Shown here: in pieces, positions 26,136 through 34,654 of the stretch
Position numbering within the stretch: position 1 is the first letter of the stretch
How the letters are laid out: each line of letters begins with the position of its first letter
Assembly: GCF_003425685.1 (NCBI RefSeq)
Contig: NZ_QJKM01000001.1
Coordinates: 550,920-614,919 of the forward strand
DNA from: Rhizobium terrae
Lineage (GTDB): Bacteria; Pseudomonadota; Alphaproteobacteria; Rhizobiales; Rhizobiaceae
Direction of reading: 5' to 3'
DNA length: 64,000 nt
The notes under the pieces: generated by a model
What the model was told of the DNA's origin: nothing
The model's input: the letters and a program-made list of their open reading frames with translations, nothing else
Database searches by the model: none
Program-made: the position numbers and the translations under genes

Positions 26136-29100
26136 TCAGTCTCCGATCGTGAAAGGCAGATGCAGATTGCCGCCGCGCCGACCATCGCCGCTGGGGTAAC
26201 GCGCACCACCGCTGTATGACGAATCGAGGAAGAGATCGCCATCCAGATAGAGTCGGCTTTTATCATTGCGCTGCTGGGGCTTGCTATAAATTCGGTTGCC
26301 ATAGAGGATGAGTTCGGTCGGGATTTCGACTCGGGACTGAAGCCTGTTCTTGAACACTTCTCGTACCTTGCCGAGCCACGACACAACGTCCTTGTCCGGC
26401 TGCCAGAAAAGGCCCTGGACCTGCTCTCGCGCCTCGCCTTCCTCCTGTTCGATCGCGCCGAGGACAAACTTGCCGAACAGCTTGACGGATTCTCGCGCGA
26501 ACGGTCGTGGATCGTCTCGATCGAGCCACCAAAAATAGACATCGCTGCCGACGACCGGAAACGGTAAATCGATGATCACATCGCCGACAGGACCGCCCTC
26601 AAGGCAACTCGGATCCAATTCCCCGTCCAGTGCAATGAAAAAACCCGGCTCCAGTAATCCGGGATCGACAGTACTCTGTGCTTTCAGGGGTAGCGTCCAC
26701 GAACCGGTCGAGCCATCCCATTGGTAAATGCCCGTCACCCGTATCGCTTCGTCGTCCTTGCCGCTCTGCACCGCCTTGCAGAGATGGTTGATGATGTCGG
26801 CGAGCGCATTGGAGTCCGCCTCCTTCTGCCCGGGCGGGCAAACCTTCGGACCGAGATAGATGCATTCGGCATTGAGGAAGCGTGCACCGAACGTGAGCTT
26901 GGGCGGCGCCGGGGTGGCGGGCGGCGATGCAAGCGTCGCTTCGACAAGCACGACGCCGCTATTGGCGAGCACGTCGGTGCCCGCGATGATCTGGGCCGTG
27001 GCTATACCTGACGCATTGGTGACGGCTTTGGGCGGACTGACCGTGGCATCGCCGGCAACGACTTTGAAATCGACTTCGATACCCGCCAGCGACTCCTTAC
27101 CCCAAAAAACGCCGGCGACCAGCGGCCAAGGGCCGGGCTTGCCGGCGCAGAGTGTCTGCCCGTCGCCGGCAAAGGGCATAAACTCGATGCGCGGGCAGAG
27201 TTTGTCGATAGCCGCCTGCACGGTTTTCGAAATGCCGGGCGTGATCGCAGGAGCCGCCTGATAAAGGCAATTCTTCGGATCGTAAGCCACCTCGGCGGCA
27301 ACGGACGTGGTGCCTGAAAAAACGATAGAAAGATGCAGCACATCTGCCTGCGCCGGATCGCTCGCATCCAGCAATTCGGCGACGACATGGTTGTGGTGAC
27401 GATCCTTGTGGATCGAGAACCCCACCTGAGCCACGCCCCCTGCATTGGTTCTCAGCACGATCTCGGTCTGCGTGTTCTTCAGCACGTCGGCCGGCGGCGT
27501 GCCGGCGACCAGCGACAACCGCCCGCTGTTCGCCCCCTGATCGGCGACCCGGAAACGTACGGGCTTTCCCTTGACCGGCGTACGTCCGCGAGCGACGCCG
27601 ACCCGCAACGGAGATTCGAGAAGCGTATAGGCCGCGTTGCCGGAGGCGGTCGGATCCGGCATCGCTTCCTGGCCGTCGCCGCCGAGATAGAAGAAGCTCT
27701 CGATCTTCGTCAGCGGCGAAAAGATGTTTCGGCAATCATCCTTGACACTCCAGCCGGCGGCGACTTTCTCGATGATGGCGAGCGGACTGTAGCGACGGGC
27801 GACGCCCTGCGGCGGCATGGCCGCCGGGCCAAGGGTCGCCGGGTCGGTCGGCCATTCGACGGCGGCCGTCAGCGAACGCGCCGGCACCAGCCAATAATCT
27901 CCCCCAACGGCAACATCGACACCCGGCAGCGACGTAACCACGACGCCGTTTTCCAGCACGAAATCCTGGCCCGCCACCAGTTCGGTCGGTTTGCCGCCTT
28001 CCCAGCGGCGCACGAGGCCCGTCTTCGGCAGAACCTGCACGTCCGGTTCGCCATTCTGAGTCAAAGGTGCAAGCGTCTCCGGATGCAGGATCGTGCGGAT
28101 GCCCAACCGGGTACCGACAACCTCACCTATCTCGACGAAGAAGCCGGGTTCGCCATGCAGTATCCTCCCTTCGTCGCGCACTTCGACCCAGTCGTCGGTT
28201 GCAAGAGCGGTCACGTCGTCCTTGCCGACCTCCTCGACGACGAGGCTGCCATCCGCAACGTCCAGCAGGCGCGTGCGATGGATGGCGTTGTCGCGTGACC
28301 ACTTGACGAGGATCGACCCCGTCCCCTGGACGCCGCCTTTGTGGATCTCGATCCGGTAGAGATGGTTTTCCAGACTGCGATATCCGCCCTTGGCCGGCAG
28401 TTCACAGGGGTTCGCCTGTGCCTGCGTCGCATCGGCGCGCACCTTCAATCGCAGTCGATTGCCGCTTCCCGGCATCCAGCCCGGCGGGAAGGACTTGCAC
28501 ATCGGCGGATTTCCGAGCGAGCCATCGGCAATGAGCGGCGCAAGCGGCAGGAATTTGACTTGCCAGATCACCTGGCTACGGGTCGCCGTATCCGGTCCCC
28601 CGAGCGCGACGTCGGCGATATATTCGTCCTCGAGATGGGTGACCTCGCGCTCCCATACCTCAAGATAGGCGAGGTAGAAACCGTTTGCCTGCGGCAGGAC
28701 CGCGCCCGGCAGGAAGGGCTGCACCAGCGCCGAGGCATAGGCCACGACTTCCTTCGCGTTGCCGCCGCCGAGCGTCACGTCGAAACGCACGCGCTGCCGT
28801 CCGTTGTCCCCCTGCTGCGGTGCCTCGATGACCGAGACCTTGGCGAAGGTCGCCGCCGGATCGGGCGCAATCCCTACGAACTGTCCGAGCACAAGGCGCG
28901 GCCCCCCGCTCACTTCCCAGGTGGTATTGGCGCCGGTGCCGGAAACCTTGGTGAGCGCGACAGGCTGCGAATCGTGCTCGACCAGCACGCCCTGCACATA
29001 GGCCCGGCCCGCGCCGATCAGCAGGTCCGCGCCAGGACTTGCCGGCACGGGCGTGATCAGGAAGCCGGGAGAAGCCTCCGGCATGCCGGTCTGACCGATC

Positions 29101-29249
29101 ACATCGAGGGCGGTAGTGCGCTCGAGATGGAGATCGATATCGACCTGCTCGTTCCAGTCCGCATCCACATGGACGCGCCCCTGTTGCTGGCGCACGGCGC
29201 TGAAGCGCCTCCAGGGACGGAATGTATCGCGCGTATAATCTCCCGTCAT
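26136..29249 (-). CDS. DUF6519-type eCIS-associated protein with Ig-like insert (1037 aa)
   Basis: The N-terminus (TRDTFRPWRRFSAVRQQQGR, then VHVDADWNEQVDIDLH) is the hallmark of DUF6519 proteins, which accompany contractile injection and tail-like clusters. Residues about 1-500 form that region. Further on, residues about 560-620 and 715-800 look like bacterial Ig-like (Big-1-type) domains (GLKG-type turns, TNASGIATAQIIAG, TNAGGVAQVGFSI). The C-terminal about 200 residues are separate and end with a Gly-rich tail. No signal peptide is seen. It is the last gene of the eCIS operon. A surface-exposed or target-contacting role is possible because no other fibre gene is recognisable; this is inference. 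Confidence 0.7.
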   Translation of the reverse strand: MTGDYTRDTFRPWRRFSAVRQQQGRVHVDADWNEQVDIDLHLERTTALDVIGQTGMPEASPGFLITPVPASPGADLLIGAGRAYVQGVLVEHDSQPVALTKVSGTGANTTWEVSGGPRLVLGQFVGIAPDPAATFAKVSVIEAPQQGDNGRQRVRFDVTLGGGNAKEVVAYASALVQPFLPGAVLPQANGFYLAYLEVWEREVTHLEDEYIADVALGGPDTATRSQVIWQVKFLPLAPLIADGSLGNPPMCKSFPPGWMPGSGNRLRLKVRADATQAQANPCELPAKGGYRSLENHLYRIEIHKGGVQGTGSILVKWSRDNAIHRTRLLDVADGSLVVEEVGKDDVTALATDDWVEVRDEGRILHGEPGFFVEIGEVVGTRLGIRTILHPETLAPLTQNGEPDVQVLPKTGLVRRWEGGKPTELVAGQDFVLENGVVVTSLPGVDVAVGGDYWLVPARSLTAAVEWPTDPATLGPAAMPPQGVARRYSPLAIIEKVAAGWSVKDDCRNIFSPLTKIESFFYLGGDGQEAMPDPTASGNAAYTLLESPLRVGVARGRTPVKGKPVRFRVADQGANSGRLSLVAGTPPADVLKNTQTEIVLRTNAGGVAQVGFSIHKDRHHNHVVAELLDASDPAQADVLHLSIVFSGTTSVAAEVAYDPKNCLYQAAPAITPGISKTVQAAIDKLCPRIEFMPFAGDGQTLCAGKPGPWPLVAGVFWGKESLAGIEVDFKVVAGDATVSPPKAVTNASGIATAQIIAGTDVLANSGVVLVEATLASPPATPAPPKLTFGARFLNAECIYLGPKVCPPGQKEADSNALADIINHLCKAVQSGKDDEAIRVTGIYQWDGSTGSWTLPLKAQSTVDPGLLEPGFFIALDGELDPSCLEGGPVGDVIIDLPFPVVGSDVYFWWLDRDDPRPFARESVKLFGKFVLGAIEQEEGEAREQVQGLFWQPDKDVVSWLGKVREVFKNRLQSRVEIPTELILYGNRIYSKPQQRNDKSRLYLDGDLFLDSSYSGGARYPSGDGRRGGNLHLPFTIGD

Positions 29250-29259
29250 GGCTCCATCC

Positions 29260-31554
29260 TCAGTTCATGAAAAACACGCCGGCGGCGAGTCCGAACGGCA
29301 AATACTCGTCGAGCGCATCGCGAATGTTCGCGGCGCGCATGGGATTGAAGAGGCCGTTCATCGCGCCCATCTCGCGGCCGGCCTCGCCGCCGTCGGCGAT
29401 CTCGACCGGGCAGCGGCGCGACAACTGGCCGAAGGCGAAATGCTCTGCCACCGTCGCCGTGAAGACCGGCCGGATGCGTTCGACGAGAGCCTGCTCGATC
29501 TCCGGCTGGAACGCATCGCCGGCCGCTTGGGCGGCCTCCTTCGCCTCGGCGACCTGGAGATCCGGTGCACAGCGATAGCGACGCGGGGTACGCGACTGGC
29601 GCGGCAGATAACAAAAGCGCAGGCAGCCATCCTGGCGGCGCGCGATGTCGAGCGGACCGACGAAGATCGTGTCGTCCGCCTCGATCGTGCGAGCCACGGT
29701 ACGACCGAAGACAGTCGAGCGCATGATCGCAAGGTCGGCGTTGGGCGCCTCGATGGCGAGCGGCATTGCGGCACTGTCGCCGTCGGCGACACGATCCTCG
29801 CCGATCAGGCTGTCGCAGATACTGAACGTGCCCGCGGCCTTGCCCGCATCGAGCGGTCCTGACAGGCAATGGGAGAGCACGATGTCGAGCCGATCATTGT
29901 TGCCCTGCGCACCGGACAGGACGACAAGTCCCGTCTTCAGCGCCGTATCGGTAAGACCCGTGCTGGAATGGCGGATCTCGATATGCCCGAGATCGCCGCT
30001 CGCGACACGCACGGTGCCGGCAACCCATAACCCATCCAGAACGAGCGCGCCGGCGGCTTCGCCGGCCGGACCCATGCCGCGCACGACGATGTCGCTCGTT
30101 ATGACGGGGCGCCTCTCCTGCGGACTCAACCAACCCGGTTCCCGCCGCAGGACGCCACCGCCCTTCGGTTCCGCCGGCCAGCCGCCCGCGACGATCGCAA
30201 GGCGCGCGCCGGCCGGGATTCCGATGTGGCTGGCGGGATCGGTCAGGTCTTCGTCATAGGTCGCATCGTCCATCAGCACGATGATGCCCCGCGCCCCGGG
30301 CGTTGCATGGGTATTCCAGCGGGCAATCGCTTTCTGCAGCGAATTGACGACCGGCCCGCCCTGGTCCAGGTCGAGCGTCACGATTTGGCTTCGAACGGTC
30401 ACACCGACCTGCCAGAGCGGGTGCGCCTCATCCTTCTGCCGGAACGGATCGATCCACGCATCGACCGAGGCGCTGCGGTCATATGGCCCGCCGCCGATGT
30501 CGTGAGGCCGGCCATAGGCATAGGTCACCTCGGCCTGCTTGTTCTCGTCGTTTGGATGCAGCGACAGCCGGCCGAGTTCCGGATCGAACATGACCTGGCC
30601 GGCCTGGGCGGGCCGTTTCCAGGTCGTGCCGCCCATGCCGTCGGGCTGGTCGGAAAGGTCGCAGGCAAAGAGTTTTTCGGGTGTAACGAGCGTATTGGCG
30701 AGATGGACCTGCAGCACCGGCCGCAGACCGAAATAGGCGCCTGCTGCCGGTGTACCGTTCCGCAGCCCTCTCAGATCCGCCGCGACGGGCCGGCGGCGGA
30801 GCGGCGCGGGCACCGAACGTTCGGTGGTCGCCTCGGTGAGCGCAGTCTCGGTGGCGGCGCGGTTGAACATCCTGAGAGGCCGGCCGACGGGATCAAGCAG
30901 ACGGAAACCGCTACCGATCGGCGAGATGGCAGGAACCGTGCCGCCGAGCCGGCCTGTCTGGGCATCGAAGGCGAAGCTGAGCGCGTAGCTCTGGATACGC
31001 CAGACGAACAGCCCGACATTCGGAATGTTGTAACGCCCTTCGCCGGTCATGATGGGGCGAACCTCCACATTGTGATTCGCGGCCTCGAACGGCCCGTGCA
31101 CCAGCGAGGCGAGGTCGGCATTTCGCAGGTTCATCGTCGCCAGATTGTCAGGCCGGACGTGATTGACGTTCTGGCTCTGGATGAGGCGCTTGAAGAATTC
31201 CACCGCTACGCAGGGCCAGCCAGAAACGTCGCGGCCGACCTGTTCGAGGATCGCGCGCGTGCCCTTTCCCTGCCGGTAAGCGAGCGTGTTCGCGACATAG
31301 GCCCTGAGCGAACCTTCCCCGAACGAGCGCAGCCCCCGCGCGCCGACCAGATCACCAATATAGGGAACGACCCAGTCCTCGCAGGTCTCGATGAACCAGT
31401 TGTCGTAGAGGATATCGATATCCTGCTCGACCACTTCCAATTCACCCGCTAGGATCTGCATCAGTGCCTGTAGTGGGCGCCCCTCCTTGGCGTCGAGCGC
31501 GCGCAGATGATCGGGCAGCAGACGGTAAAGGCGCTCTCTGCTACGGTCACGCAT
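29260..31554 (-). CDS. Phage tail protein I (gpI)-like eCIS baseplate protein (764 aa)
   Basis: Residues about 1-130 (RLYRLLPDHLRALDAKEG, LYDNWFIETCEDWVVPYIGDLVG, AYVANTLAYRQGKGTRAILEQVGRDVSGW) match the P2 gpI-like tail domain. In phages and eCIS this domain links the wedge to the periphery of the baseplate. The remaining about 600 residues include a beta-helix-like middle (VVRGMGPAGEAAGALVLDGLWVAG, HIEIRHSSTGL) and an N-type Asp/Arg-rich end. The gene overlaps the end of the preceding wedge gene by 8 bp. It is longer than phage gpI, so the extra region may form a spike or fibre-like extension. Confidence 0.7.
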   Translation of the reverse strand: MRDRSRERLYRLLPDHLRALDAKEGRPLQALMQILAGELEVVEQDIDILYDNWFIETCEDWVVPYIGDLVGARGLRSFGEGSLRAYVANTLAYRQGKGTRAILEQVGRDVSGWPCVAVEFFKRLIQSQNVNHVRPDNLATMNLRNADLASLVHGPFEAANHNVEVRPIMTGEGRYNIPNVGLFVWRIQSYALSFAFDAQTGRLGGTVPAISPIGSGFRLLDPVGRPLRMFNRAATETALTEATTERSVPAPLRRRPVAADLRGLRNGTPAAGAYFGLRPVLQVHLANTLVTPEKLFACDLSDQPDGMGGTTWKRPAQAGQVMFDPELGRLSLHPNDENKQAEVTYAYGRPHDIGGGPYDRSASVDAWIDPFRQKDEAHPLWQVGVTVRSQIVTLDLDQGGPVVNSLQKAIARWNTHATPGARGIIVLMDDATYDEDLTDPASHIGIPAGARLAIVAGGWPAEPKGGGVLRREPGWLSPQERRPVITSDIVVRGMGPAGEAAGALVLDGLWVAGTVRVASGDLGHIEIRHSSTGLTDTALKTGLVVLSGAQGNNDRLDIVLSHCLSGPLDAGKAAGTFSICDSLIGEDRVADGDSAAMPLAIEAPNADLAIMRSTVFGRTVARTIEADDTIFVGPLDIARRQDGCLRFCYLPRQSRTPRRYRCAPDLQVAEAKEAAQAAGDAFQPEIEQALVERIRPVFTATVAEHFAFGQLSRRCPVEIADGGEAGREMGAMNGLFNPMRAANIRDALDEYLPFGLAAGVFFMN

Positions 31555-34500
31555 CGGCAGCCTCCATCGTGAGCGCGATGCCGCTGGTGAAGATCGTCAG
31601 CAGTTGCGCGGGTTCCACGGCTGCAAGCGGATCAGCGGCCGAGGCGCCGTCCGAAAGTCGCGCCGGCCATGCGGGCAGCACCGTTTCCAGTACCGGCACC
31701 GCATCGGGATCGTTTTCGCTGTAGAGACCGAAGCCATCGAGATCGACATGAGAGACGCCTTCGACAGCCTGGATCGCGGCGATGATCGCGGCAGCGCTCA
31801 TCGGCTCGGCGAGCGGGCGGGCGTCATAACCGAACACCGTCTTGAGGGCGGCCTCGATTGCTGCCCGCACGTCATCGGCGAGGTAGCGCGGATCGAAAGC
31901 GACCTTCGCGACGATCTTGAAATAGAGCGGCACGTGCGGCGCGACGATGAGCATCTGGCGTGGATCGCGATACCGTTCCATCGACGTCACGAGACTGGCG
32001 AGCGACGCATCGTCAGCATCGAAGACGCCTTCAATGGCGGGCGCGACAGTGACATGCACGATCTGGCGGCGGCCGCGCCAGATCGCAGTAACCTTCGCCT
32101 TGCCGATACCGGCGAAAGCACGCGCAAAATCCTCGTAATCGGCCAGCGAGACGATGCGGCCAAGAGTGCGTACGCTCTGCGGTCCCCGCTCGCGTGCCTC
32201 CGGCAGCGTTTCGGCATCCGCGACACCGGAGGCGGCCGACGGGTTGGTCACGGCGCGCACGCCGAGCGGGCGGGTCTTCAGAAGCGTCAGCGTATCCGCC
32301 TCGACCTGCCCCTCGCGGCCCATGCCGGTGCGATAGGTGGCCGCAACGTTGAGCGCTCCGGTCGGCAGGCGCCGGCCATGGCGACCGTCGCCGAACACGA
32401 TGCGGGTCGTGCCGTCGTCGTCGATGCGCACGGCATAAACGGCATCGGTCGGACCGGCATCGTAAAGCGACGGCACCTCGCTCCAAAGAATGCCGTCGAC
32501 ACGCACCTGAAGCGTCGTGCGCACGCCGCTGTCGCTATCGGCGGTCACGAAGGTGAGCGGTGGTTTGGAGAGTTTGAAGGCCTGGTTCGCCCGTGTGGCG
32601 TCCCCGCTGCCGAGCACTTCCGACTTGGTCTCGCCATGGGTGGCGAGCGCCACATTGGCATTCACCGTCACGCTCGCCCGCTTGTAGGAAAAACCGAGCG
32701 CGCTCGAAAAAGTCAGCTTCGTGTAACCGCCGACATGGACAATGTCCTTCAGGATACAGGTCTCGTCCTCATCGACGCCCGGTACGTCAGCCCGCTCACC
32801 GGCGACCGCCACGGCCCTGCCCGGATCGAGGTCGAGATAAAGCCCATCCAGCGTCAGGTCCGTATCGCCTTCCATCAGATCTTCGAGGATCGGCAGACCA
32901 CCGAGCGTCAGCGGCTGGCTCGCAAGTTTCACCGACGTCTCCCGGAAGTTGAACGGTTTGAACTCTGGTGCCATCACGCCTCCCGGGCCACCCCAGATGC
33001 CGGGTGCGTCGCCATTGGGCTCGACGACGGTCAATCCCGTCACCTTGCCGGACAGCGCGTAGTCTGCGCGGGCTTCCGTTGCGGCGCGTGCTACGCGCAT
33101 GGCGCGGGTGACGCCTTTCACCGTCTCGAGAAGCACCCAACCCTCCGGTGCGGCTTCCGTCACTTCGCGTTCGAGATAAAGATGCGCATTGGAGAGGCCC
33201 ACGCCCTGCGATGTCGTCCAGATGGATATCGGGCCGCCGTCTGGACCTGCGTTGTCCCAGTCCGTGCCGTAAGGGTCGGAACCCGTGCCTCCCCGTGTCT
33301 CGTCCGGCTTCGCCAATGTGTCATGTCTAGGGGCCGTCGCGCCGAAGGCGGCCACGCTCTGGCGCAGCAGATAGAGACCCGGATTGGGCTCCCCCACCTT
33401 AGGCACATGCACGGACGGGGGCTGGCGGAAGAAGCGCATGATCTTGATGCGCGGCCAGGCCTGGGTGCGCACGAAGGCCGACAACGTCGCCCCCGACCAC
33501 GCAGCGCGACCGATGAGGCGAGAAGCATTGAACGCATTGAATGCGATCGGCTGAACGAGCGGCGCACCGATGCGCAGTATCGGATTGCGCAGCCTGAGCT
33601 TCAAGCGGCGCGGCTTGGCGGGTGCCGCCTCGATCGCGCCGAGCTGCACCTTGGTGAGGCCATAGGCGCGGTCTTCCTCGACGCCATCGATACGGAAGGG
33701 CTGAGCGCGAACGCCGGCGATGTCCCCATCGGCATCACGCCGTACGCCGACCGCGATCATCCGCCCACCCTGCTGAAGGGCGAGACCCAAGCCATCGACC
33801 TGCGCATGATCGATCCTCAGTGCCTTCACGATAACTTCGATGTCTGGATTGAGCAGCGCATCTTCCGCCAGATCGTCCAATATGGCCGGAATATCGATGT
33901 CGGAAGAGAGCGGCAGGAAAGGTTCGGCTCCAGCCGGGTCGAGGATGTCGATGATGTCGTCAGGATCGACGTCGGCGAGGTCGAAGCTGTTGTCGAGGTC
34001 GAGCAGATAAAGCTCGCCGTTGTGGCCGTCCGCGGCGTCCGCGGCATTCCAGTAGAGGGCGAGGTTCTGCGGCCGGCGGGTGCGGGCGGGAATGGCGTTC
34101 CATTCGGCCCGCGCCTCGATCGGCTCCACCGTCTCGAAAATCTGCGGCCTGTCCTGCGGCTGCGTGGGAACGCTCATCGCCTGCGTGCCGGACGGTATCT
34201 CGACCACCCGGAACGGATCGTCGGAACTCTCGACGGTGAAGGCGACGCGCGCGGAGGCTGCGACGCCCGGTTTGAGTTCGTAATCGATCGCCCGCATCAG
34301 CTCGACCAGCGACAGGCGCTCGGTGGCAGTGCGGACATAACCCTCGTTGGCGATCCGCTCCTGATAGAAGGCGAGCACGTCCAGCGTGGCGGCAAAGCTG
34401 TCGATCAGCGCAATGGTCGGATCCTCCGTGGTGCGGACAGTCAGGGCCTGCAGCGGAACCGTGGTGATACCCGAGCCGCGATCCTCCACGATCTCGCGCG

Positions 34501-34654
34501 GCAAGGCCTGCAGGGCGCGCGCCAAGAAATCCCCGTGGCGACCGATACGGTAACCAATGGCCGAAAGGCCGGCACGGTTGTCGGGCCGCTTCGGGGCAAG
34601 ATCAGGGGCGTCGCAGGGGCCGGTTATTTCCCGGCCATGGCAGTTCTCGCTCAT
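31547..34654 (-). CDS. eCIS baseplate wedge protein, Afp12/gpJ-like (1035 aa)
   Basis: This 1035-residue protein belongs to the large putative baseplate assembly proteins found in eCIS clusters. The N-terminal LARALQALPREIVEDRGSGI and DPTIALIDSFAATLDVLAFYQERIANEGYVRTATER are typical of that group. The C-terminal third carries the gpJ-like fold (RIVFGDGRHGRRLPTG, TYRTGMGREGQVEADTLT, LGRIVSLADYEDFARAFAGIGKA). It forms, with the next upstream gene product, the wedges around the hub. Both ends overlap neighbouring genes (4 bp and 8 bp), showing tight coupling. Confidence 0.82.
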   Translation of the reverse strand: MSENCHGREITGPCDAPDLAPKRPDNRAGLSAIGYRIGRHGDFLARALQALPREIVEDRGSGITTVPLQALTVRTTEDPTIALIDSFAATLDVLAFYQERIANEGYVRTATERLSLVELMRAIDYELKPGVAASARVAFTVESSDDPFRVVEIPSGTQAMSVPTQPQDRPQIFETVEPIEARAEWNAIPARTRRPQNLALYWNAADAADGHNGELYLLDLDNSFDLADVDPDDIIDILDPAGAEPFLPLSSDIDIPAILDDLAEDALLNPDIEVIVKALRIDHAQVDGLGLALQQGGRMIAVGVRRDADGDIAGVRAQPFRIDGVEEDRAYGLTKVQLGAIEAAPAKPRRLKLRLRNPILRIGAPLVQPIAFNAFNASRLIGRAAWSGATLSAFVRTQAWPRIKIMRFFRQPPSVHVPKVGEPNPGLYLLRQSVAAFGATAPRHDTLAKPDETRGGTGSDPYGTDWDNAGPDGGPISIWTTSQGVGLSNAHLYLEREVTEAAPEGWVLLETVKGVTRAMRVARAATEARADYALSGKVTGLTVVEPNGDAPGIWGGPGGVMAPEFKPFNFRETSVKLASQPLTLGGLPILEDLMEGDTDLTLDGLYLDLDPGRAVAVAGERADVPGVDEDETCILKDIVHVGGYTKLTFSSALGFSYKRASVTVNANVALATHGETKSEVLGSGDATRANQAFKLSKPPLTFVTADSDSGVRTTLQVRVDGILWSEVPSLYDAGPTDAVYAVRIDDDGTTRIVFGDGRHGRRLPTGALNVAATYRTGMGREGQVEADTLTLLKTRPLGVRAVTNPSAASGVADAETLPEARERGPQSVRTLGRIVSLADYEDFARAFAGIGKAKVTAIWRGRRQIVHVTVAPAIEGVFDADDASLASLVTSMERYRDPRQMLIVAPHVPLYFKIVAKVAFDPRYLADDVRAAIEAALKTVFGYDARPLAEPMSAAAIIAAIQAVEGVSHVDLDGFGLYSENDPDAVPVLETVLPAWPARLSDGASAADPLAAVEPAQLLTIFTSGIALTMEAADA

